Assembly: GCA_963931865.1 (NCBI GenBank)
Contig: OZ007509.1
Coordinates: 2,371,554-2,435,553, forward strand
Direction: 5' to 3'
Source of the DNA: Axinella damicornis
Lineage: Eukaryota > Porifera > Demospongiae > Axinellida > Axinellidae
Length of the DNA stretch: 64,000 bases
Every line of letters starts with the position of its first letter. The stretch's first letter is position 1. The notes beneath the pieces are model-generated. The model was not told the origin of the DNA. It searched no databases and saw nothing but the letters and a program-made list of their open reading frames with translations. The position numbers and the translations under genes are program-made. This document shows positions 16,601-26,285 of the stretch, one piece after another.

Positions 16601-16789
16601 GTTTTTTGACATACCAGCGGCAAAGTGCAGTGGAGTGCTTTTCCTTCCAGCTACGTCCCTCGAGTTTACATTCTCTGGGGTCAGCAACTTCTTCACTTTT
16701 TCTATATCCCCGTTCTTACACGCTTCGAAGAAAGAAGACTGCTTCTCGCTGTCTTTAACTTTCGACCTGTTAGACGTTGTCGTTGCCAT
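4214..16789 (-). CDS. TNKS2: tankyrase (poly-ADP-ribose polymerase with ankyrin clusters and SAM), with two frame disruptions
   Basis: Tankyrases PARylate partners recruited by ankyrin clusters (axin, TRF1 and others), acting in Wnt signalling and telomere and spindle biology. Exons: 16615-16789, 15339-15407, 14808-14963, 13813-13945, 13551-13626, 13199-13360, 12278-12464, 12008-12129, 11695-11786, 10768-10846, 10334-10591, 9888-10034, 9290-9508, 8956-9175, 8378-8487, 7836-7958, 7437-7502, 6882-7008, 6460-6564, 6033-6245, 5826-5929, 5450-5524, 5226-5331, 4911-4988, 4714-4822, 4432-4588, 4214-4276. Domains: ankyrin clusters to about residue 800, SAM about 858-928, PARP catalytic domain about 990-1158. 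The triad is visible as H in MLFHG, Y in GIYFAEN and E in AYPEFLITY. About 1158 residues after correction, close to TNKS2 and lacking the TNKS1 His/Pro/Ser extension. The start is the ATG just before the first ankyrin block. Exon 12 carries a 1-nt insertion and exon 13 a 53-bp duplication; read literally, a stop follows within exon 13. Confidence 0.95.
6595..6812. repeat. 42-bp tandem repeat in a tankyrase intron
   Basis: About five copies of a unit containing ACACATCTGCATGCAGAGAT. Minus-strand reading frames over it are periodic artefacts. Confidence 0.9.
7655..7815. repeat. minisatellite, about 20-bp unit (GATTGGGTCCCCGAGGGAC)
   Basis: About seven degenerate tandem copies in a tankyrase intron just left of the exon at 7836-7958. 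Confidence 0.85.
9333..9438 (-). repeat. 53-bp tandem duplication inside a tankyrase coding exon
   Basis: The block starting GCCTCGTGCAGCGGTGTG occurs at 9333-9385 and again at 9386-9438, essentially identical. It lies in tankyrase exon 13 and repeats the [16 protein letters not shown] ankyrin segment. Fifty-three is not a multiple of three, so the second copy is out of frame with the first. The single-copy version restores the expected exon length and phase. Confidence 0.95.
9508..9845. repeat. (GGGA)n and G-rich simple repeats in a tankyrase intron
   Basis: GGGAGGGA tracts, a short GT-rich stretch and long G homopolymers fill the intron between the two damaged tankyrase exons. The many Pro/Ser or Gly/Glu reading frames here are not genes. 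Confidence 0.9.
9944..9952 (-). other. 1-nt insertion in tankyrase exon 12
   Basis: Between the codons for GYNRV and [10 protein letters not shown] there are seven bases (GATTGCT on the coding strand) where the family needs six. The exon is 147 nt, while the flanking phases require 146. The shifted frame meets a TGA in the next exon. Confidence 0.8.
10186..10258. repeat. palindromic hairpin element, family A
   Basis: Starts TAGCCCCGTTCCCAG and ends CTGGGAACGAGGCTA, with an inner stem CCCAGCTTTT/AAAAGCTGG. It lies in a tankyrase intron. Confidence 0.85.
10991..11564. mobile_element. TA-flanked terminal-inverted-repeat element (pogo/Tc1-mariner-like MITE)
   Basis: Ends are TACCGTAGATCGGGAAATTT and its near-perfect reverse complement, with the TA dinucleotide of a Tc1/mariner-type target site on both sides. 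It is 574 bp long and sits in a tankyrase intron. Inside are A/T-rich subterminal repeats and a short open stretch (about 11116-11300), but no recognisable transposase. The superfamily call rests on the TA site and the terminal CCGTA; it is an inference. Confidence 0.8.
12745..12930. repeat. tandem duplications containing AAGATCATTCATATTTCCAG
   Basis: Three near-identical copies plus one partial copy of a 60-70 bp unit in the tankyrase intron between the exons at 12464 and 13199. Confidence 0.8.
14139..14240. repeat. palindromic hairpin element, family A
   Basis: TAGCCTCGTTCCCAGGCCT and its reverse complement bound a 102-bp near-perfect palindrome with inner stem CCAGATTTTATCTCGCAG. It separates two copies of a 45-bp direct repeat (about 14093-14137 and 14322-14366). 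Confidence 0.9.
15015..15130. repeat. (GGGA)n simple repeat in a tankyrase intron
   Basis: About 25 GGGA units directly upstream of the exon at 14808-14963. On the minus strand this forms a long pyrimidine tract before the splice acceptor. Confidence 0.95.
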
Positions 16790-16917
16790 TTTTACTTGAA
16801 CACGCCCATTTCTCGAAATAATTTCCGCCTTAGGCAACCGGCACTGGAGGTTTTTACTGCGCATGCGTGAAACCCTGTTTTGGGCGTGGCTTATGCGTGT
16901 TGAAGAGATACTTGTGT
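16790..16917. promoter_or_regulatory. bidirectional promoter region, tankyrase / WDR6
   Basis: Only 128 bp separate the two start codons, which point away from each other. The interval contains the palindrome TGCGCATGCG (16858-16867), matching the NRF1 core, and a GC/CACC-type box GGGCGTGGC. No TATA box is obvious. This fits a shared CpG-type housekeeping promoter. Transcription starts cannot be read from sequence, and some of the interval is probably 5' UTR. Confidence 0.7.
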
Positions 16918-19900
16918 ATGGAGTGTAACGTTGTTTGCAAGCAAAGCCTGGTCCCTGTGACATCTTTAGAGTTCTGCTCCGTTGCTGGGACGTGCTTCCT
17001 GCTTGCTGGTGCGTTATGTGGCTGACGGGACACCTGCATTTGTGTTTGTTTGACAGATTGTGAACTGTGTTAAGCTGCATGTGACACTTATTTCCACAGG
17101 AGGGGGGCCATACCTGAAAATCTTTTCTCTAGATGGCTCCCTGCTAGTTCATGAAGAAGTGATTCCATTCAAAGTAGTGCACGGAATTAGATTGGGTATG
17201 CAAGAGTAACAGTTTCCGTTGATTAACGACAGTGAGTACGTAGTTCCTAACCTCATTCTGTTTGGGAATGACACGGTGCTGCTCCTAGCCTCGTTCCCAG
17301 GCCCTCGCCCAGCTTTTCATTGCTTGCAGTCCTGAAAAGCAGGGCAACCAGAGCTTAACTGTATACTGCAAGCGACGGAAAACTGAGAGGGGCCTGGGAA
17401 TGAGGCTACGTTGTTCTACAGCTAAATCACATTTTTCAAAATTCCACACCAGCTACACAAGAGATCAAGACTTGGAGATGCGAATCAGGTGCTCTGATTT
17501 TGGTATTTGGTCAAAAGGCATTGCGTGTTGTTGAAATAGCCCACCATGAGCAGAGTGACCTTAGGTAAAACACCTTGTGTGTACTGTGCAGTGTCCTTTG
17601 TGAGTTGGCCTAATGCTTCTTCTTTTGTTGCACAGACTTACATGCAGGACGGATGTCATCAAGCTCTCTGACTGGATCTTGGATGCCTGCTTGCTAGCAT
17701 GCAAGGAAGAAATTGGCCACTTTGAGATTGCCGCAGTTACTGCCCATAATGTGGTAGTGGTGTATGGTAGCTCAACTGGCAGACTGACTACTTTCCTCAA
17801 CGAGTACAACTGCATTTTGTATCCATTTAAGTCCAAAGTTTGTCCTTTAGTCATAATCGTAGCTGCTATGGGTGTAAAGTTTGAGACTCCTTAATTGATT
17901 GGTACTACAGATACTCTGCCAGGTTCCTAGGCAGCAGTGTGGAAGAAAGTGTGATCGCTTCAGGCACTGTGTTCAACCAGATCCTTCTCTGGCATTTGGA
18001 GGGAAATAAACCATTCTCTCCCGTATCCTCTCCTTCTCTCTCCTCCTCATTAGCCAGAAGAGTAAAAGTGCGGCTCATTCTATCTGGCCATGAGGTAACA
18101 AAGTTTCCCTTTCGGTATAGTCTGTCAAGCAGTTATTTTATTCCTTTGGTTGCAGGGAGTTATCTTTTCGATCAGATTCAGTACAGATGAATCCCAGCTT
18201 GTGTCAGCGTCTGATGACAGGACAGTCAGGGTTTGGAACCTTCCTACAGACTGGAAGACATTGAACAAGTGAGTTTAGTTATGATTAATTGTTACCATGG
18301 AGATAGTATTGGAATCTCCATCGTCGGTATTTCGTTTGCTTGTTCGTGTGGTTCACAGGTTGTTTTTCCTTCTCTTCAAATGGCAGGGTTGAGCAGCGTT
18401 CATGTGTGCTGGTGTTGTATGGCCACACAGCCAGAGTGTGGGATGCAATGCTTCTTCCCAGCTGTCTGGTGAGCATCGGGGAAGACACCACATGCAAAGT
18501 GTGGGACCACCAGGGACTGTGTGTGGAGACGGTGGAGGGACACAAGGGAAGGAACATATGGAGCCTTGCTGTGAGCATAGAGAACAACCTAGTGGTACGT
18601 TGAAGACCACATTTATCACGGGGACCCGCACAAGTGTAACCTTCCTATGAATAACATGGAACACATGAAGATTAAGTAGCTGGTGTGTGCATGTCTGGTA
18701 TCTGCAGGCAACAGGTGGCGGTGATTGCAGCATTCGAGTGTTTACTCTGAAGCAACCACGTCAGCATGACAGTAAGTGTTTACACTAATCCTTATAGGTC
18801 ACTCGATTTCCTTCACTTGTAAATAATGGTCCACTACACGGCAATTCTAAAGCCTCAAGTTAGGATCTGTTTGCGACATAGACATCAGGCTTCAATGTAT
18901 TTGTTATGAGGAAGGCTCTACATCAATATGATGTAATGCATATAATTTTGTGACAGTCAGTAGCTCTAATCTTGTCATGACTCCATATTAATGTAGGTGA
19001 GTGGAAGATGGACTCAAAACTACCGTGCCCACCTACCGCAAGCCAACCTGACACTCCAAGATCAGTCCTGCTATGTGGTCAGATAGCACTGTGCCTCAGT
19101 AGCAACGGGTAGGGAGGAATAACATCTACATTGTCTTCACCTGAAAATACACTGAATGTATGACCTCCAGTTGTGTAAAAGGATATTGTACGTGGATAGC
19201 ACATAAGATGTTAATGTGTTTCTTATATGGAAGGTTCTAATATTATGCATGAAAGGAGGATGCTGTTACAATAGGGGATGGCCTGATTCACCATGTGTCC
19301 CCACTATCTATCATACAGGTTTCTGTTTGCCACTGATGTAGCTAGCACAGCTGTGCACTGTGACTGGGCAGAGGTGCATCATGACCCAGAGTTTTCGGGC
19401 TACAGTATCATGGCCATATCTCAGTTTCAGCAGCTACTGGCTCTGGGAAGTCTGCACGGGTACATCAAGCTTCTCAAACTAGATGAAAGGGGTAATGGAG
19501 GTCATTGTCAGAATTTCGATCTCAGGTGATTGCCTAATTTATAGCTAACTGTGTTCTGTAGGTACTTGCACAGCTGAAGTGATGTGGCTGGCTCATGATG
19601 GGAAAGTATTTTCACTTACCTGGACATCTGTTGTCTCAAGTGGGGCACCTGAATCTGACATCCCGCAGAACCTCCTGTTTTCTTGTGGCCCAGAGGGAGG
19701 ATTGGTTAGTCTGAACTATTATCATAAATTTAATGATGTGATTCCTCCCTCTTTCTGGTGTGTAGGTTTGTTGGAGCGTGGAGCACAATGTGAGTAATGT
19801 GTTTGCTGTATCCAAACTGGCCTGCTTCAGCCTCCCTCCCTCAAAGCACCGCTGGGTTTCATCGGTCCTGGTCCTGCAAGACACTAATACTGATGCTGAC

Positions 19901-22900
19901 ACGCCAATGGATGACACCAGCATCAAGCACAATACTAGTGGTGGAGAATCTGGGTCGCGGTCTTACATTGTGGTGTGTGGTGACAGGAAAGGCTCACTCC
20001 ATGTGTACAGGAGCAGGTTGCGGCCAATTGGGCAAGATGAGTCCCATGCAGAAAAGGTTACAAATACTTAATCTTGTCAGCTTGCAACGAACCACTTTCA
20101 CCATTTATGTTCCCTTCCTCTGCATTCACAATGTTTGCAGCCACTTCAGTCTCTGTTTGGCATTCATGGCCCCAATGGTGCCACCTGTGTGACCTACCAC
20201 AATGGCTGTGTCTTCGCTGCTGGACGAGATGGCTACTGCAGACAATTCTCTTTAAATCACAGTCATGGCCTAACTGAGCTCACAAAATTCAAGGTATATA
20301 GTTGTGTCCGCTGCTACCTACTGATCACATGATTACTGGGTTGGTCAATTTGTTCTCTTTCTGCAGCCAGTGAAAGACATGGGTTGGATTGAACAGCTGA
20401 TGTTCACAGAAGAAGACCTGCTCGTGCTTGGCTTTCACACCGTAAGCAATCAGTGTTGTAGTCTCAGCCCCAGACCCAAACCGACCTCAGCGATCCGTGC
20501 TGGGGTCGGTTTGGGTCTGGCGCCGAGACTATCAGTGTTGAAGAGTGCATAAAAACCACCTCTGCAATGTGTGGCCATAGTTCTTTGAGGTCAACGTTGC
20601 ACGGATTACTTCTTGTATGCATGCACAGTAACTAACTGGTATAACTGTTTGTGCTTTGACCTGCAGACAGACCTGGTGCTGTTCAGTAGGAATCAGAACA
20701 AGCATGTTGTGAAGATCAGTTGTGGAGGGGGCCACAGATCGTATGGATTCAGCTCCAAGGAGCAGGTATAGAGCATTCCCCATCATGCAATGAGCAAGCC
20801 TAAATGGCCAATAGTTACACTCTTTTCCAATCCAGATCTTCAAGAGCAAAGCGGCATTTGCGGTCTACATCAAGCAGTCTGTGCTGTGTCTGAGGAGGAT
20901 AAACCTTCATGCGTACTTCACAAAGCCAGTATTACAGGTGTTGGTGCCACAGTTGTGTGTACGTGCTTACCTATATGCTTTACACTAGCAATCAACTCTC
21001 CTTTGTGTAGCAAGCCTTTGTTGGAAGAGAGGCACTGTCCCTTGAAGTTCTACACAGTGATCCAGCCAGTGGTAAGTTGCAGTATATCACTCAAGTATTT
21101 AGTCATGTAACACTTGGTATACATCCATGGCAGGAGCTGGTTTGATAGCTGTGGGCAGTGAAGACTGCACTATTTGTCTTCTGGCATTGCAACCATCATG
21201 TATCCTTCACTCTAAAGTGATTGGAAATTGGAATAACTGCACTGATTATGAGTACGAGTGTACGTTCTTTGCATTCCTTAATCCATAGCAGCTGATACTA
21301 GGTATCATTCATTGAGGGTCTTGAAAGTTCTCCAGGGTCACATATCTTCTGTAAAAGCCCTCAGTAGTTCACAGAGCTGCCTTAGTGGCAGCTGCAAGCT
21401 TCTCTTCTCTGGAGGGGCAAGAGCAAGCGTGAAAGTCTGGCAAATCCTAGGTAAGAAACATCATCAGTGAATCTTACATGAAACTAATGTTCCACTAAGT
21501 CTTTATTTTAAACTATAAGTCTTTATTTTGAACCATACTACGTGGGTTCACTGGTGTTCCAGAGGCCCAGAAGGAGCCAGATGTCACACTAAAGGCAGAA
21601 CTGTTCCTCCATAACACCTCAAGGCTCAGAAAGCGAAGACGCAAGAAGAAGCCTGATGAGGCTGAAGCACCTCCAGAGTGCAGGGTCATGTCCCTCACTT
21701 CATTCCCACTCTCTGAGCTGTATACTTCCAGTGAAAGCCACTGTTTCATTGGTAGCCATCATTACGTTGCTGCCGGGTGCTCTGATGGTATGATAAGGTG
21801 AAGAAGTACATTGAGGCTTGTAGTGTAAAAGCTGCATGCATGTGAACTTATCTATAGACACACTATCTTACTGAACTCTTTTGTACATGTGTATTATCTG
21901 ATGTCTTATTCCTCTGTGACTTTCAGGCACTACATTTACAGTGAAGAGGGTCGAGAGTTCTCCGAATTGCGACCACCCTTATCACACACTAGATGTGTTA
22001 CCGTGGTGGAGCATTTCATCCATCAAGTAACCTGCAGCAACTCAGAGGAGGGAGCCGGGCCAGCCAGATCCTCAGCATTCCTATGCTCATCTGCAACTGA
22101 TGGAAAGGTGGCAGTGTGGTGTCTAGACTCCTGTATCGCTGAGTGGGTGGATTCCATGACAGCGTTAACAGCATCAGCAGCAACCAATGCCTCACAAGAG
22201 GACTCCGCTACTGCAAGGGCCTCACAAGAGGAGTATCTCCTCACTGACAATACTAGCCTGGCTGATGCTTCAGTGTCCACCCATAGTGGTTGCACATCCC
22301 CCACTGCTGTGTTCCAGGCCCACCAGTCTGGGATCAATGACATTGCAATAAGCAGCCACGGTGAGCTTCTTTGCAATGTGTTGCTCACCTGCTGTGCATG
22401 TGATGACTGTTTCCATCATTCAATCTCTGTTTGGCTTTGCAGTTAGTGATGGCTGCTATACCATTGCTACTGTGGGTGATGACAATGCTCTGGTGGTGTC
22501 ACTCTGCAAGTTGGCCTGCGTGGACCCATTCTCCCCCACCCTTACCGTTGAGCGCCAGCTCTCAGAACCCAATGCACACTCATCCAGTATTACAGGTCTG
22601 TACTAAAAGGACATTTTAACCATTAGATATTATTATGTGAAAATGGCCCATTACGGCATTACCCACTGCGACAATGTTAACAACCATGCTTATGGCCTGG
22701 TCATGACTCTACACACTTGCATAAAGGCATGGCTGAAAATTAATATGTAGCCTGAAATTAAGTCCATGGATAACAGTGTGTGCTGTCGATTTTTTTCCCC
22801 ACCAGGAGTGAAGTTCCTCCATCCTAACGCACTGGTCACCACTTCTATTGATCAGAGGGTCAATACGTGGCAGATAGTTGGCAGTTCCTTGGGAAACCCA

Positions 22901-23113
22901 CTGAGGCTGGCGTCATCCCACTTCCACGATGTTGCTGATGCTGCAGCACTGACACTCTACCACACCCAGTAAGTGGCATCAGTATGTGTCCATGCAGAGG
23001 AAATTATAGTACAAAATTGTCTTCTTTTATACAGTGACTATGCAGTTCTTTTATTCTGTGGAGTGGGGTTCCAGTGTTACTGTTTACGATTCAGATCCAC
23101 CGAACAAGTTTAG
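16918..23113 (+). CDS. WDR6: WDR6, WD-repeat regulator of tRNA wobble 2'-O-methylation
   Basis: WDR6 (yeast Rtt10/Trm734) is the WD40 partner that guides the FTSJ1 methyltransferase to position 34 of tRNA. Exons: 16918-17008, 17100-17195, 17453-17564, 17636-17818, 17911-18094, 18156-18268, 18387-18594, 18708-18771, 18997-19108, 19319-19491, 19562-19704, 19766-20056, 20141-20293, 20367-20441, 20667-20765, 20836-20937, 21011-21071, 21134-21199, 21292-21450, 21563-21797, 21927-22360, 22443-22595, 22806-22968, 23035-23113. All 24 join in frame to about 1182 residues (human about 1120). Matching blocks include SDWILDA, LVSASDDRTVRVWNL, SLPPSKHRWVS, CGDRKGSLHVY, CGGGHRSYGFS, LCSSATDGKVAVW and ATSIDQR-type LVTTSIDQRVNTWQ. 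The acceptor of exon 19 could be 21289 or 21292. The copy appears intact. Confidence 0.95.
17286..17408. repeat. palindromic hairpin element, family A
   Basis: TAGCCTCGTTCCCAGGCCCT at the left end and its reverse complement (with one change) at the right. It lies in WDR6 intron 2, and the loop is longer and less symmetric than in other copies. Confidence 0.8.
20459..20531. repeat. palindromic hairpin element, family B (TAGTCTC ends)
   Basis: TAGTCTCAGCCCCAGACCC pairs with GGGTCTGGCGCCGAGACTA around a GACC(T/C)CAGC stem. It lies in WDR6 intron 14. Confidence 0.8.
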
Positions 23114-23720
23114 TCATATCAAAGTTTATGATTGCAGAAGCTGTGATTATCCGATCATACCCTTAGTCTACTGAGCTAGACCAAATTTCTCTCACTCCGG
23201 AAGTTGGGGGTGGGGTGCAGGGAAGAGCTCTTCCCTGGGCCCCACCCCCAACTTCCGGAGCGAGAGAACTTACTCGAATCATGTTTCACATTGTAGTAAT
23301 TATTGATAGTGGGTAAGCATATGTGCCATTACATGCATTATAAGAATATCTCAAGCTATTGCCTTCTGAGTCTGTTTGAGGTTGAATCCTCCCCCTGTGA
23401 ACCGAGGCATGTCTGCTTTGGCGGGAGGGAGGATCGGGGGTGCCAAGCTCTGGGCAAGAGCCCTCTCTCTGTCCCTGGTGTGTGTGTGCATAGGATGTGG
23501 CAGTGACAGGTAGTCTAGCTACATCCTCTACACTTCTGAGTGAGCTAGAGATTCCGTTGCTTATTGCTTGGTTCTGGCATCCATAAATAAATCAACAACT
23601 ATTTGGGCTGCCACCAGACTCTCTTACTTGAGTGTGTAGCTTATATGTATGTAACTGGCTTTCACTTCAGCAACAACTGGCTCACTATCATTACAGTGGG
23701 CTGGCCAGATAGTCCTGCTC
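23114..23720. other. intergenic region between convergent WDR6 and CFAP58
   Basis: Contains the WDR6 3' UTR, an AATAAA at 23586-23591, and a strong palindrome at about 23189-23269 (stem CTCCGGAAGTTGGGGGTGGG). No coding exon was found. Confidence 0.7.
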
Positions 23721-26137
23721 TTACTTTTGGTAGTGGTCCTTCTTCTTCTGGAGGTAGTACTTCTTCTTCACCTCCTGCAACTCCCGCTGGAGGCGGTCAA
23801 TATCCATCTTGTACTCTGCCACCTGTGACTCATACATGTTCAGTTCCGATGCCATGCTCTGTGAGGAGCAAGCCAGTCAGTGATACATAGCTACAAGGAG
23901 CTAGTGTACTACTCTGGAGTCTGTATGGCTACTTTTCCTGCACAGTATGTGGTGTTTACATGTGTAAGTTGGCAGCAGAAAGTGCTTCAAGTGCATGTGC
24001 ACCTGCGTACCTTCATCTGTTTGGTTTTCTCCTTGAGGGATTGCTGGTAGATATGCAGCTGCTCCGCAACCTCTGGCCCCGGCTGCCTCTGCAGTACCTG
24101 CTTCATCTCCATGTACAGCTTCTCCTTCTCCTGGATCAGCAGCTCCTTCTCCACTACCTGGGAGGGGTGGGGTGGTGGGGGTGACGATGAAAGTATAAGA
24201 CTTGCATGCATAGTAATAGCAGATGCAACCCTATTAGGGATTGGACCAGGAGATATGAAAACTGAGCTTGAAAATAGCCATGCCCACCTCTTCTGTCTTC
24301 TGTATGAGTCTTCTCTGGAGAGTGTGGATCTTCTGAATCATCTCGTAAGTGCTGGGGTCACTCCCCTGTGGGAAGCAAAGGCACGCCATATTTAGTGTAC
24401 ATTCAGGCAATTTAGCATAGCAGTCCAGCAGATGAGTACTCAGTTGGGAGACACAGTCCTATCAAGGCTCATCACCTCCAGCTTCCTCCATCTGTGTATG
24501 TTCATCGGGTTCTCCAGCTCCTCCTCCAGGGCCTTGCAGCGTGTCCGCTCCCTCAGGAGCTCTCGCTGGACATGGTACAGCTCACGCCTGGATAGATGGC
24601 AGATTCCCTGCATGATGATTTACTCAGGAAGGGGAGTGGTCATATGAATCAGTACACAGAGATACTGTATTGACTTCACTTGTACCCCCCCTTCCCCCTC
24701 CCTTCCCTCCCCCTCCCCTCTCCCCCTCACACCTGAGGTCCTCAATGTTGGCAACACTTCTGGAGAGGATGGTCCTCTCCCTGCGCATCTTCTTGATCTC
24801 CAGCTTGAGGATGCGGATGTCCTCCAGCCGCTGTGCGTACTGCACCTCTCCCTTGTTTAGTGTGGACTGCTGGATCTTGATCTTCTCATAGAGCAGGGCT
24901 AGCTCGTCATTGCGGCGGATCAGCTGTGTCCCCAGGATATCACGCTCGTTGATCACCTAGTGACGAGGGGAGTGAAGAACACAATAATATTCTGCACATG
25001 TAAAACACCTGGCGTGAAGCACTGCATGACACACCCACCTGCTCAAGTTCCTTCTTCTGTCTGGTCCTCTCGCTACTGGCCTCGGAGATGATCTTGCGCA
25101 ACTTTCTCTCCTCGGCCCTCTGGTTCTCCATCAGCTGCCGTGTGGTCTCCAGCTCCTGCTTCCGAGCTGAGAGCTCTGCACTCAGACTTTCCTTCTCACG
25201 TTCCACATGAACAAGATCCATGTTGCTCTTTACCAGACCAGCTTCCTGAAGTGTTGGAGGGAGGGGAGGAAGGAGGGGAGGGAGGGGAGTGGGAAGAGGG
25301 AGGGAGGGAGGGAGGGAGGGGGAGTGGGAGGATAGGAGGAGGGAGGGAGGGAGACTGATGGCATACTAGCATGGTATTTCTTCATGATGTGCATATATAC
25401 CTTAGCTGCGATCTCCTCCTTGAGTTGGTCGATCTGGTGGGACATTATCTTCAGCTTGCGTTTCATCTCTGTGATCTCATCCCGGGACTCAATCAGGTTC
25501 TTGCTGCACAGGTTGCGATCACTGCACACTGCCTCGTAGAGTGTCTGTGTGTGCAAGCGAATATGACATGAGCATAGATGAAGGTCAACTGTTTGAGGCT
25601 TGGGACAGATCCCCAGGAAGATGAGGACATAGTTACGTGGGTTTGTTACTCACCTGCTGTTGCTTTAGCCTGCTCTCATTCTCGGCAATCTTCTTTTTCA
25701 ACTGGTAGAGTTGCATCTCCTTCCTCTTCACCTCCTCCATCTTGAGTGGGAGTATGATTGTGGTAGGTGTGGTGTGTGTGCATGCGTGTATGAATATGCT
25801 GGTTACCTCAGCTTTCATGCAAGATCAGCCCAATTTCTGGGAAGCAGTAGGGAATACAAAATCTCTCTTGGTCAAATTCAATCCTCACATGCCTCCCCCC
25901 CCCCCCCCCCCCCCCCCCCCCATCACACATACACACAACACACCTGTGAGAAACAGCCCTGCTGGGCTTCAGCAGCATCTTTCCCATAGCGGTCCCGCTC
26001 CCTCTCTAGGGCCTGTATCAGTTGCCGCTGCTTCTTTGCCTCTTCCTTGAAGTTCTGCAGAGGAAATGATGGCAGATAAACAGATGACAGAAAAACATAA
26101 GTAGATATATGACAGGTAGAGACATAGACAGAAATAC

Positions 26138-26179
<42 letters not shown>

Positions 26180-26187
26180 ATACATGG

Positions 26188-26218
<31 letters not shown>

Positions 26219-26242
26219 GATAGACGACAGATAAATACATGC

Positions 26243-26285
<43 letters not shown>

